DNA of 8,073 nucleotides from assembly GCA_902795715.1 (NCBI GenBank), contig CADBME010000449.1:1-8073 (forward strand), read 5' to 3'. Of the stretch, positions 1-6,799 are shown one piece after another. A model generated the notes under the pieces. The model saw only the letters and a program-made list of their open reading frames with translations, searched no databases and was not told where the DNA came from. Position numbers and translations under genes: made by a program. Within the stretch, counting starts at the first letter, position 1; each line of letters starts with the position of its first letter. Source of the DNA: an uncultured Lachnospiraceae bacterium. Its GTDB lineage: Bacteria > Bacillota_A > Clostridia > Lachnospirales > Lachnospiraceae.

Positions 1-19
1 ATTTAGTGGAGGTGCACAC

Positions 20-388
20 ATGGCTCGTATTTCGGGTGTCGATTTACCCAGAGAAAAACGTGTAGAGATTGGTCTTACATATATTTACGGCATTGGAAGA
101 ACCAGTGCTTCCAAGATCGTCGCTGCAGCAAATGTCAATCCTGATACACGTGTACGTGATCTGACCGATGATGAAGTCCGCCGGATCAGTGAGATTATCA
201 ATAACGATTATATGGTAGAGGGTGACCTGAGAAGAGAAACCGCGCTCAACATCAAGCGTTTGCAGGAAATCGGATGTTATCGTGGTATCCGTCACAGAAA
301 AGGTCTTCCGGTTCGTGGTCAGAAGACCAAGACCAACGCCAGAACTCGTAAAGGTCCCAGAAAGACTGTTGCGAATAAGAAGAAATAA
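20..388 (+). CDS. rpsM: 30S ribosomal protein S13
   Basis: S13 is a protein of the head of the small ribosomal subunit; it contacts the P-site tRNA and forms an inter-subunit bridge with L5. The 122-residue product is full length for the family. It opens [10 protein letters not shown], with the helix-turn-helix-like N-terminal half, and ends in the conserved basic tail from G85 ([17 protein letters not shown]) through [11 protein letters not shown] to a lysine-rich C terminus. The ATG is preceded by GGAGGT at 8-13. It is the first complete gene of a + strand run that continues into rpsK 50 bases later, so the operon certainly extends upstream of the window. Identification is from direct recognition of the conserved protein sequence. 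Confidence 0.98.
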   Translation: MARISGVDLPREKRVEIGLTYIYGIGRTSASKIVAAANVNPDTRVRDLTDDEVRRISEIINNDYMVEGDLRRETALNIKRLQEIGCYRGIRHRKGLPVRGQKTKTNARTRKGPRKTVANKKK

Positions 389-438
389 TATTACCGATTC
401 GTTAGCGAGTATAGACTGATCATACAGGAGGTTTCAGT

Positions 439-834
439 ATGGCTAAGAGAACAGCAAAAAGGGTGACCAAAAAGCGTGTCAAGAAAAACGTCCAGAACGG
501 ACAGGCACACATTCAGGCATCCTTTAATAATACCATTGTTACATTGACCGACTCCGAAGGGAATGCTTTATCCTGGGCAAGTGCCGGTGAGATGGGATTC
601 AGAGGATCCAAGAAGTCTACACCTTATGCAGCACAGATGGCAGCAGAGACTGCAGCAAAGGCAGCACTTATTCACGGCCTTAAGACTGTTGACGTTATGG
701 TTAAGGGTCCGGGTTCAGGACGTGAAGCTGCAATTCGTGCTCTGCAGGCATGCGGACTGGAAGTGTTAAGTATTAAGGATGTTACTCCGGTTCCCCATAA
801 CGGATGCCGTCCACCCAAGAGAAGAAGAGTCTGA
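439..834 (+). CDS. rpsK: 30S ribosomal protein S11
   Basis: S11 sits on the platform of the 30S subunit near the E site and helps select the correct Shine-Dalgarno/anti-Shine-Dalgarno interaction. The 131-residue protein carries the family hallmarks: a basic N terminus ([17 protein letters not shown]), NNTIVTLTD near 30-38, [14 protein letters not shown] near 53-66, [14 protein letters not shown] at 89-102 and the C-terminal [18 protein letters not shown]. The Asn-Gly pair at 121-122 corresponds to the known isoaspartate-forming site of E. coli S11. The start is fixed by AGGAGGT at 426-432, seven bases before the ATG. It lies between rpsM and rpsD and is almost certainly co-transcribed with both. 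Confidence 0.98.
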   Translation: MAKRTAKRVTKKRVKKNVQNGQAHIQASFNNTIVTLTDSEGNALSWASAGEMGFRGSKKSTPYAAQMAAETAAKAALIHGLKTVDVMVKGPGSGREAAIRALQACGLEVLSIKDVTPVPHNGCRPPKRRRV

Positions 835-859
835 TCGATCGGATAGGAGGTAAGTAATA

Positions 860-1453
860 ATGGCAATTGATAGAACTCCAGTACTCAAGAGATGCAGATC
901 CTTAGATTTAGATCCGATCTATCTGGGTATTAGTAAAAAGTCCAACAGAAAGTTAACACGCTCAAACAGAAAGATCAGCGAGTATGGTCTTCAGCTGCGT
1001 GAGAAACAGAAAGCAAAATTCATCTACGGCGTGCTTGAGAAGCCTTTCCGTAATTACTATGCAAAGGCAGAGCGTATGCGCGGTCTTACCGGTGAAAACC
1101 TGATGATTCTTCTTGAGAGAAGACTTGACAATATCGTTTACCGTATGGGATTCGCAAGAACAAGAAGAGAAGCCAGACAGGTTGTAGGCCACAAGCATAT
1201 CCTTGTCAACGGAAAATGTGTCAACATTCCTTCCTATCTTGTTAAGGCCGGGGATGTCATTGAAGTAAAAGAGAATAAGAAGACCATGCAGAGATTTAAA
1301 GATATCGCCGAGGCCAATGCCGGCGCTCTTACTCCCGCATGGATGGAGTCTGATGTTGAGGAATTCAAAGGAACCGTGAATGAACTTCCGACCCGTGATC
1401 TTATCGATGTTCCGGTAAATGAGACCCTGATCGTCGAGTTGTATTCCAAATAA
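860..1453 (+). CDS. rpsD: 30S ribosomal protein S4
   Basis: S4 is a primary 16S rRNA-binding protein that nucleates 30S assembly and, in many bacteria, represses its own operon. The product has 197 residues. The N-terminal domain (1-86) includes [18 protein letters not shown]. The S4 RNA-binding domain (about 87-136) includes [20 protein letters not shown] and [17 protein letters not shown]. Of the four zinc-binding cysteines found in the C+ form of S4, only C12 is present in the N-terminal region, so this is a zinc-free C- version. AGGAGGT at 845-851 precedes the ATG. As in Clostridia, and unlike Bacillus subtilis where rpsD is elsewhere, the gene sits between rpsK and rpoA. It is followed by a long hairpin. 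Confidence 0.97.
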   Translation: MAIDRTPVLKRCRSLDLDPIYLGISKKSNRKLTRSNRKISEYGLQLREKQKAKFIYGVLEKPFRNYYAKAERMRGLTGENLMILLERRLDNIVYRMGFARTRREARQVVGHKHILVNGKCVNIPSYLVKAGDVIEVKENKKTMQRFKDIAEANAGALTPAWMESDVEEFKGTVNELPTRDLIDVPVNETLIVELYSK

Positions 1454-1468
1454 TCAGTATGATTTTTT

Positions 1469-1506
1469 AATTGAATGTCTGGTTTTTTTCAGCCAGGCAT
1501 TCAATT
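1469..1506 (+). promoter_or_regulatory. Long hairpin between rpsD and rpoA
   Basis: Positions 1469-1482 pair with 1493-1506 to give a 14-bp stem containing a single G-U pair (1478 with 1497). The 10-base loop is TTTTTTTCAG. The stem is read directly from the bases. No U tract follows the 3' arm, so it does not look like an ordinary intrinsic terminator. The next gene, rpoA, starts 50 bases later and has its own strong ribosome binding site. The hairpin could be an RNA-processing or stability element, a pause site, or a protein-binding site that adjusts rpoA expression relative to the ribosomal genes. The role is inference. Confidence 0.6.
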
Positions 1507-1556
1507 GTAGTCTATGGAAATATATCTGGATTAGTGATTAAAGGAGGTCCCAGTTC

Positions 1557-2516
1557 GTGTTTGGTTTTGAGATACCAAGAATTGAAATAGCAGAGATTTC
1601 TGATGATAAAAAATATGGCCGTTTTGTTGTAGAACCCCTGGAAAGAGGATATGGTACAACGCTTGGGAATTCCCTGCGCAGAATTATGTTGTCTTCCCTT
1701 CCCGGATCAGCAGTCAGTGCGGTCAAGATCAAGGGCATCCTCCATGAGTTCAGTTCCATCCCCGGAGTCAAGGAAGATGTAACTGAAATTGTTATGAATA
1801 TCAAGGAGCTGTCCATAAAAAATAACAGTTCCTCCGATGAAGACAAACAGGCCTTTATCGATGTGAGTGGAGAAGGTGTTGTCACTGCAGCTGATATACA
1901 GGTTGACAGTGATATTGAGATTATCAACCCTGAACTTGTTATTGCAACCCTCAACGGGGGAAATGACTGTCATTTTGAGGCGGAACTTACCATCAGCAAG
2001 GGACGGGGCTACGTAGGGGCTGACCGCAATAAGAGGGATGATATGTCCATTGATGTGATTGCAGTGGATTCCATCTACACTCCTGTGGAGCGGGTGAACC
2101 TTAACGTAGAGAATACCCGTGTCGGTCAGATTACCGATTATGATAAGCTGACTCTTGATGTTTTCACAAATGGTACTCTCGCACCGGATGAGGCTGTAAG
2201 CCTTGCAGCCAAGGTCCTCTCCGAACACCTCAGTCTCTTTATCGACCTTTCTGAGAATGCTCAGAAGGCTGAGGTAATGATTGACACCACTCCTGAGACA
2301 GGAGATAAAGTGCTTGAAATGAACATCGATGAACTGGAATTATCCGTGCGCTCTTATAACTGCCTGAAGAGAGCCGGGATCAATACGGTTCAGGAGCTTA
2401 CCAATAAGACAGCGGAAGATATGATGAAGGTTCGCAACCTGGGACGTAAGTCCCTGGAAGAAGTCCTTGCCAAGCTGAAGGAGCTGAATCTCCAGCTCCG
2501 GTCCAGTGACGAATAG
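1557..2516 (+). CDS. rpoA: DNA-directed RNA polymerase alpha subunit
   Basis: The alpha subunit dimerises to nucleate core RNA polymerase assembly and contacts UP elements and activators through its C-terminal domain. The product has 319 residues. The N-terminal domain (about 1-235) contains the dimer/assembly signature [20 protein letters not shown] at 27-46. After a short linker, the C-terminal domain (about 250-319) contains [13 protein letters not shown], with R265 matching the E. coli DNA-binding arginine, and [10 protein letters not shown] at 294-303. The start is GTG at 1557, chosen because AAGGAGGT at 1541-1548 is correctly spaced and the protein begins MFGFEIP as in Firmicute homologues. 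It is co-transcribed with the ribosomal genes on both sides. The 73-base gap to rplQ has no obvious structure. Confidence 0.98.
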   Translation: MFGFEIPRIEIAEISDDKKYGRFVVEPLERGYGTTLGNSLRRIMLSSLPGSAVSAVKIKGILHEFSSIPGVKEDVTEIVMNIKELSIKNNSSSDEDKQAFIDVSGEGVVTAADIQVDSDIEIINPELVIATLNGGNDCHFEAELTISKGRGYVGADRNKRDDMSIDVIAVDSIYTPVERVNLNVENTRVGQITDYDKLTLDVFTNGTLAPDEAVSLAAKVLSEHLSLFIDLSENAQKAEVMIDTTPETGDKVLEMNIDELELSVRSYNCLKRAGINTVQELTNKTAEDMMKVRNLGRKSLEEVLAKLKELNLQLRSSDE

Positions 2517-2589
2517 GGCGAATATATTATAAGACCCGCCTAGGCTGAAGGATTAGTAAGCATGGCGAAAAAACCAAGGAGGTCCAACT

Positions 2590-3135
2590 ATGGCAAAGTA
2601 TTCCAAGTACAGAAAGTTAGGTAGAACATCCAATCAGAGAAAAGCATTGTTACGTAACCAGGTTACCATGCTTCTCTATCATGGAAAGATTCGTACAACG
2701 GAAGCTAAGGCAAAAGAGATTCGCAAACTTGCAGAGAAACTTATCGCTCTCGGCGTAAAAGAGCGCGATAATTATGATGTCGTTAAGGTTGAGGCTAAGG
2801 TAGCCAGAAAAGACAAAGACGGCAAGAGAGTCAAAGAAGTTGTGGACGGCAAAAGAGTTACAGTATATGATACTGTTGAGAAGGAAGTGAAGAAGGATCG
2901 TCCTTCCAGACTTCATGCAAGACGTCAGATGCTCAAAGTATTATATCCGGTAAAAGAAGTTCCTGCTGAAGGAAAAGGCAGAAAGGCCGGCACAAAGAAT
3001 ATCGATCTTCCTCAGAAGATTTTTGATGAATATGGTACCAAGTATGCAAACCGCAATGGTGGTTATACACGAATCATCAAAATCGGACAGCGTAAAGGTG
3101 ACGCTGCTTTAGAGGTTATCATCGAGTTAGTTTAG
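2590..3135 (+). CDS. rplQ: 50S ribosomal protein L17, extended form
   Basis: L17 binds 23S rRNA near the peptide exit side of the large subunit. Conserved parts are present at both ends: YRKLGRTSNQRKALLRNQ at 7-24, IRTTEAKAKEIRKLAEKLI at 34-52, LHARRQ at 108-113 and the C-terminal GGYTRIIKIGQRKGDAALEV at 157-176. The protein has 181 residues, against roughly 115-130 for most bacteria. The extra length lies mainly between LIALG and LHARRQ (about 57-107), a Lys/Asp/Val-rich insert, with further extension around 117-138. AAGGAGGT at 2576-2583 sets the start. It is the last gene of the ribosomal operon, closed by the terminator at 3192. The insert reads as native coding sequence with no frameshift. 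Confidence 0.96.
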   Translation: MAKYSKYRKLGRTSNQRKALLRNQVTMLLYHGKIRTTEAKAKEIRKLAEKLIALGVKERDNYDVVKVEAKVARKDKDGKRVKEVVDGKRVTVYDTVEKEVKKDRPSRLHARRQMLKVLYPVKEVPAEGKGRKAGTKNIDLPQKIFDEYGTKYANRNGGYTRIIKIGQRKGDAALEVIIELV

Positions 3136-3140
3136 TTTTT

Positions 3141-3174
3141 GAATTCTCAAGTGGTCTGCTTGCCACTTGAATTC
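3141..3174 (+). other. Hairpin immediately after rplQ
   Basis: GAATTC at 3141-3146 pairs with GAATTC at 3169-3174, and AAGTGG at 3149-3154 pairs with CCACTT at 3163-3168. This gives a 12-bp stem with a 2-base bulge and an 8-base loop, starting five bases after the rplQ stop. No T run follows, so by itself it is not a typical intrinsic terminator. It may protect the 3' end of the ribosomal operon mRNA or act together with the terminator 18 bases further on. Confidence 0.6.
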
Positions 3175-3191
3175 GAGACAGGAAAAATGTT

Positions 3192-3230
3192 AGAGTGTAC
3201 TCAGTAACTGGGTGCACTCTTTTTATATAT
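3192..3230 (+). terminator. Intrinsic terminator of the ribosomal/rpoA operon
   Basis: The left arm 3192-3204 pairs with the right arm 3208-3220 over 13 bp, including two G-U pairs, around a 3-base TAA loop. It is followed at once by TTTTATATAT. This is a standard Rho-independent terminator placed after rplQ. The following ecfA gene starts only about 33 bases beyond the T run. Transcription of the ECF genes therefore needs either read-through or a promoter overlapping this element. Confidence 0.85.
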
Positions 3231-3262
3231 ACTATTGATTGATTGGTCATGCCTATATGCAT

Positions 3263-5167
3263 ATGTTCCAGATAGAAAAACTATTTCATAATTACAAGAT
3301 CTATAAAGGGGAAGAGGAAAAAGCGGAAGAAAAAACGGCTTTGTCCGACCTGTCCTTACAGATAAAGAAGGGACAGTTTGTCGGAATTCTCGGGGCCAAC
3401 GGGTCCGGGAAGTCGACTCTGGCTCTTCATCTGGCGGCTTTACTCGAGCCCACATCCGGCCTGGTTCTTGTCAAAGGATTGGATAGCTCAAAAGCGGAGA
3501 ACATTCTGGAGATTCGAAAGACAGCAGGGATTGTCTTTCAGAACCCCGATGATCAGCTGGTGGGTATCACAGTGGAAGAGGATGCTGCCTTTGGTCCGGA
3601 GAATATGGGCCTTGAACCGGCCCTGATTGACCGCCGCATCCGGGAAGCACTCGCTTCGGTGGGGATGGAGGCCAAACGTTTTTCTTATTCCCATAATCTT
3701 TCCGGTGGTGAAAAAGAAAAAGTGGTCATTTCCGGCCTGCTGGCCATGGAACCGGAGTGCATCATATTCGATGAACCGACTGCCATGACAGATCCCCGGA
3801 CCAGCCGGGATATTGGCAAAGTGATCCGGAGATTGAACAAGGAAAAGGGAATCACCATCCTTTACATTACCCACAATGTTTCCGAGGTGGAGGATGCAGA
3901 TTATCTTTTTATCATGGAATCCGGAAGACTGGCCAGGGAGGGAACTCCTTCTGAGATATTCAAGGATCCCGCGACCATGGAAAGATTGGGACTGGCTCTG
4001 CCCGGCTGGATCAGGCTGGCCGGCTGCCTCAGAGAAAAAGGTCTTATTCTGCCTGACTCCATCCCAAGGGAAGAAGAATTGCTGTCTTGCCTGACAGAGC
4101 AAAAAGGATTGGAAACCTCCTCGCCATATGTGACTGAGGGTGGAGGGAAGGAATCCACGATGACTAGTCTGATAGAAGAAAGAGAAGAAACGGAGCTATC
4201 TGTTCCGATTCTGGAAAGTGGAGAGGAAAAGCCATGGGGGAGAGGGAAGTCTGAAGATTCTGCAAAGCTGCTTCTGGATCTGGAAGGCGTAAGCTTTGTC
4301 TATGACAATCCGGGTTCACAAGCGGATGTCCCTGCTCTTTCCGATATCAATCTGAAAATCTATTCAGGAGAATGTATCGGAGTCATTGGAGGGAATGGAG
4401 CGGGAAAGTCTACTTTGTTTTCCCATCTGAATGGTTTGTTTGAACCGGCTTCAGGAATAATCCGTTTTCTGGGAGAGGATATCTGGGCAGAAGGATATAA
4501 AAGAAGAGAATTGAGAAGACGGGTGGGTCTATGTTTTCAGAATCCGGAGTACCAGTTATTTGCAGACAGGGTAATCGAAGATGTAGCCTTTGGCCCCCGG
4601 AATATGGGGGATGCAATCCAACCGGCTATGCAAAAAGCCAGACGGGCTATGCAGGTCATGGGCCTGGGCCGGGATTATGAAGATCTTTCACCTTTCATGC
4701 TTTCAGGGGGGGAACAAAGAAGGGTTGCCCTGGCCGGTATTCTGGCTATGGAACCTGATATTCTGGTTCTGGATGAACCGGCGGCAGGACTGGATGAGCC
4801 GGGAAGAAAGAATCTCTTTTCTATTATAAGAAACTTGATTCAGGAAAAAAAGATGACGGTTATTTTCAGTTCTCATTCCATGGAAGATGTGGCGGAGATT
4901 GCATCCCGGATTCTGGTAATGGATCGGGGAAGGATCCTTATGGACGGTAAGCCTTCCAGAATTTTTTCAGACAGACAAGCCCTGGTGAATCTGGGTCTTG
5001 ATGTGACCTGGGCCTGCCATTTTGCCATGAAAATGAAGGACAGGATGCATTGTGATTTGGCTTGCGGTAAGAAGGAAGAATCCCTGCCCTACAGGCTGGA
5101 ATCCCTGGCAGATTGGTGCATGTGGGGGCGAGGAAGGAAGTCAGGGATAGAGCGAGGCGGATTATGA
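3263..5167 (+). CDS. ecfA: Fused ECF transporter ATPase (EcfA1-EcfA2 in one chain)
   Basis: This gene encodes the ATP-hydrolysing part of an energy-coupling factor vitamin/cofactor importer, with both ATPases joined in one polypeptide of about 634 residues; separate EcfA proteins are near 280. Numbering is from the ATG at 3263. Domain 1 (about 1-235, EcfA1-like) has Walker A GANGSGKST at 44-52, Q-loop Q93, signature LSGGE at 146-150, Walker B IIFDEP with D170/E171 and switch H204. Domain 2 (about 338-570, EcfA2-like) has GGNGAGKST at 376-384, Q426, LSGGE at 480-484, LDEP with D504/E505 and H538. Both sites look intact. A polar linker (about 250-337) and a C-terminal tail are poorly conserved. 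The start is uncertain: TTG 3239, ATG 3257 and ATG 3263 are in frame and none has a clear Shine-Dalgarno sequence; MFQIEKL matches usual EcfA N termini. The stop overlaps ecfT. Confidence 0.93.
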   Translation: MFQIEKLFHNYKIYKGEEEKAEEKTALSDLSLQIKKGQFVGILGANGSGKSTLALHLAALLEPTSGLVLVKGLDSSKAENILEIRKTAGIVFQNPDDQLVGITVEEDAAFGPENMGLEPALIDRRIREALASVGMEAKRFSYSHNLSGGEKEKVVISGLLAMEPECIIFDEPTAMTDPRTSRDIGKVIRRLNKEKGITILYITHNVSEVEDADYLFIMESGRLAREGTPSEIFKDPATMERLGLALPGWIRLAGCLREKGLILPDSIPREEELLSCLTEQKGLETSSPYVTEGGGKESTMTSLIEEREETELSVPILESGEEKPWGRGKSEDSAKLLLDLEGVSFVYDNPGSQADVPALSDINLKIYSGECIGVIGGNGAGKSTLFSHLNGLFEPASGIIRFLGEDIWAEGYKRRELRRRVGLCFQNPEYQLFADRVIEDVAFGPRNMGDAIQPAMQKARRAMQVMGLGRDYEDLSPFMLSGGEQRRVALAGILAMEPDILVLDEPAAGLDEPGRKNLFSIIRNLIQEKKMTVIFSSHSMEDVAEIASRILVMDRGRILMDGKPSRIFSDRQALVNLGLDVTWACHFAMKMKDRMHCDLACGKKEESLPYRLESLADWCMWGRGRKSGIERGGL

Positions 5168-5973
5168 AGATGACATTTGGCACATATTTTATGACGGATT
5201 CCCCTGTCCATGGACTGGATCCCCGCACAAAACTTGCGGGATCTTTCCTCTATGTGATTAGTCTTTTTTTCCCCATGAGAGAATGGGGATTGCTGATTCC
5301 GGCAGCTTTTCTCTGCTGGATCGTGTTTCTGTCAAAAGCTCCTCTGGCCTCCGTTTTCCGGGGGCTCAAGCCTCTGTGGGGAATCCTTTTATTTACGGCA
5401 GTCCTGAATCTGTGCATGACCGGAGGCCATGTCCTCTGGGAAGCCGGACCGGTTTCCATAAGCCGGGAAGGGATCCACAGGACGGTTTTTCTCCTCATTC
5501 GTCTGGTTCTGCTGGTTGGAGGGACATCCATCCTGACTCTGACGACGACAGCCAAAGAAGTGGCCGATGGCTTGGAAAAGTCTCTGGGATTTCTGAATAA
5601 AGTCGGCATACCGGTCCATGAGTTTGCTATGATGATGGGAATTGCCATGCGTTTTATTCCCATTTTGTCCGATGAATTTGAACGTATTCGAAATGCCCAG
5701 ATGTCAAGAGGGGCAGACTTCGAGGAGGGGAATCTTATCGTCCGGGCCAAAAAGACCCTGCCTGTTCTGATTCCTTTGTTTGTGTCGGCACTGCGTCGTG
5801 CCGACCGCCTGGCCCTGGCCATGGATGCCCGCTGCTACCATGGAGGAGAGGGAAGAAGCAAGCTGCATCCACTTGTCTATAAAAGGAGGGATTTTGCCGC
5901 TTACGGCATTCTCTTTGCCTATGTTTTTACCATGGCCCTGCTGACTTTCGGTCCAGGCTGGGTTAGATCATAA
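5164..5973 (+). CDS. ecfT: ECF transporter transmembrane subunit EcfT
   Basis: EcfT is the membrane scaffold that links the two ATPases to interchangeable substrate-binding S components. The 269-residue protein begins with the typical FGTYFMTDSPVHGLDPRTKL. It has hydrophobic segments near 26-57, 68-86, 106-128 and 244-262, and both cytoplasmic coupling motifs: SRG at 181-183 in AQMSRGADF, and DARCY at 221-225. An in-frame GTG at 5113 would add 17 charged residues inside ecfA. I prefer ATG 5164 because it overlaps the ecfA stop as ATGA, implying translational coupling, and gives the family's usual N terminus. The Shine-Dalgarno sequence is weak (GAGGCGG), which fits coupling. No S component lies nearby, so this is probably a shared module serving several unlinked vitamin S components. 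Confidence 0.95.
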   Translation: MKMTFGTYFMTDSPVHGLDPRTKLAGSFLYVISLFFPMREWGLLIPAAFLCWIVFLSKAPLASVFRGLKPLWGILLFTAVLNLCMTGGHVLWEAGPVSISREGIHRTVFLLIRLVLLVGGTSILTLTTTAKEVADGLEKSLGFLNKVGIPVHEFAMMMGIAMRFIPILSDEFERIRNAQMSRGADFEEGNLIVRAKKTLPVLIPLFVSALRRADRLALAMDARCYHGGEGRSKLHPLVYKRRDFAAYGILFAYVFTMALLTFGPGWVRS

Positions 5974-5988
5974 TGAAAAGGAAGAACA

Positions 5989-6777
5989 ATGAAAAGAATT
6001 CTGATAGAAGTTGCCTATGACGGGACATCCTATTGCGGCTGGCAGATTCAGCCTAATGGTATGACGGTCGAAGAGAAATTAAATCAGGTCCTATCCCAAT
6101 TTCTTTCGGAGGAGATCAAGGTGATTGGAGCCAGCCGGACGGATTCCGGAGTGCATGCTCTGGGAAATGCGGCGGTCTTTGACACCCGGTCAGGAATTCC
6201 GCCGGAAAAGATATGTTATGCTTTGAATAGTAAATTGCCGGATGATATCCGGATCCGGTCTTCTCGCCAGGTGCCACCGGACTTTCATCCCAGATTCTGC
6301 AGGTCGGTCAAGACCTACGAATATCATATTCAGAATGTCAGGATTCCCATTCCTACAGAACGACTCCACACCTGCCTCGTAACCTATCCCCTGGATGTGG
6401 AAAAGATGAGAGAAGGGGCTCGGTTTCTTGTGGGGGAACATGACTTTCAGAGTTTCTGCGCAGCGGGAACTTCCGCAAAAACAACGGTTAGGACTATCCT
6501 GTCCATTGAAATCGAAACTCTTTCCTACCACACCGGCGGCCTGAAGACCGAGCATGGGAGAATGGATGATCAAAAAATAATCCTCCGGGTTAAGGGAGAA
6601 GGATTTCTCTACAATATGGTTAGAATCATTGCAGGGACATTGATCAAGACAGGGCTGGGCGTCTACCCTCCCGCCCATGTCAGGACCATCCTTGAGGCGA
6701 GGGACCGGAACATGGCCGGGGAGACAGCGCCGGCAAAAGGCCTCTTTCTTAAAAAAATCGAATTTGAAAATCTCTAG
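5989..6777 (+). CDS. truA: tRNA pseudouridine(38-40) synthase TruA
   Basis: TruA converts uridine to pseudouridine at positions 38-40 in the anticodon arm of tRNAs. The 262-residue protein is of normal length and carries YDGTSYCGWQIQPNG at 10-24, the catalytic motif GASRTDSGVHALGN at 47-60 with nucleophile D52, HDFQSFC at 151-157, and GEGFLYNMVRIIAGTL at 203-218 together with APAKGLFL near the C terminus. The ATG follows AAGGAAG at 5978-5984, fifteen bases after the ecfT stop, so it is the last gene of the ecfA-ecfT-truA unit. This pairing with ecf genes is widespread in Firmicutes. The gene ends only 4 bases from the stop of the convergent minus-strand gene. Confidence 0.97.
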   Translation: MKRILIEVAYDGTSYCGWQIQPNGMTVEEKLNQVLSQFLSEEIKVIGASRTDSGVHALGNAAVFDTRSGIPPEKICYALNSKLPDDIRIRSSRQVPPDFHPRFCRSVKTYEYHIQNVRIPIPTERLHTCLVTYPLDVEKMREGARFLVGEHDFQSFCAAGTSAKTTVRTILSIEIETLSYHTGGLKTEHGRMDDQKIILRVKGEGFLYNMVRIIAGTLIKTGLGVYPPAHVRTILEARDRNMAGETAPAKGLFLKKIEFENL

Positions 6778-6799
6778 TTCTTTATTTTTTCAATTTTTT
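6751..6799. terminator. Possible weak bidirectional A/U-rich terminator
   Basis: TTGAAAA at 6764-6770 pairs with TTTTCAA at 6787-6793 around a 16-base loop containing both stop codons. The element is flanked by seven A's at 6751-6757 and six T's at 6794-6799, so each strand sees a hairpin followed by or close to a U tract. The stem is short and A/U-rich, hence low confidence, but no better terminator is visible between the convergent truA and SGNH genes. Confidence 0.3.

Noticed and set aside
2562..2624. A 20-codon reading frame (MAKKPRRSNYGKVF...) overlapping the rplQ start in another frame.
   Set aside because: It has no ribosome binding site of its own, and its start resembles the rplQ start by chance in an A-rich stretch.
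3488..4102. A 204-residue open frame on the minus strand inside ecfA.
   Set aside because: It is antisense to the strongly conserved EcfA domain 1, has low-complexity composition and no start signal, so it is a shadow of the real gene.
5113..5163. A GTG start for ecfT adding 17 residues.
   Set aside because: The extra residues are highly charged, lie within the ecfA frame and do not resemble EcfT N termini. ATG 5164 gives the usual N terminus and a 4-base overlap.
5250..5822. A 190-residue minus-strand open frame inside ecfT, very rich in Arg and Ser.
   Set aside because: Its composition is the expected antisense image of a membrane protein gene; no domain or ribosome binding site is recognisable.
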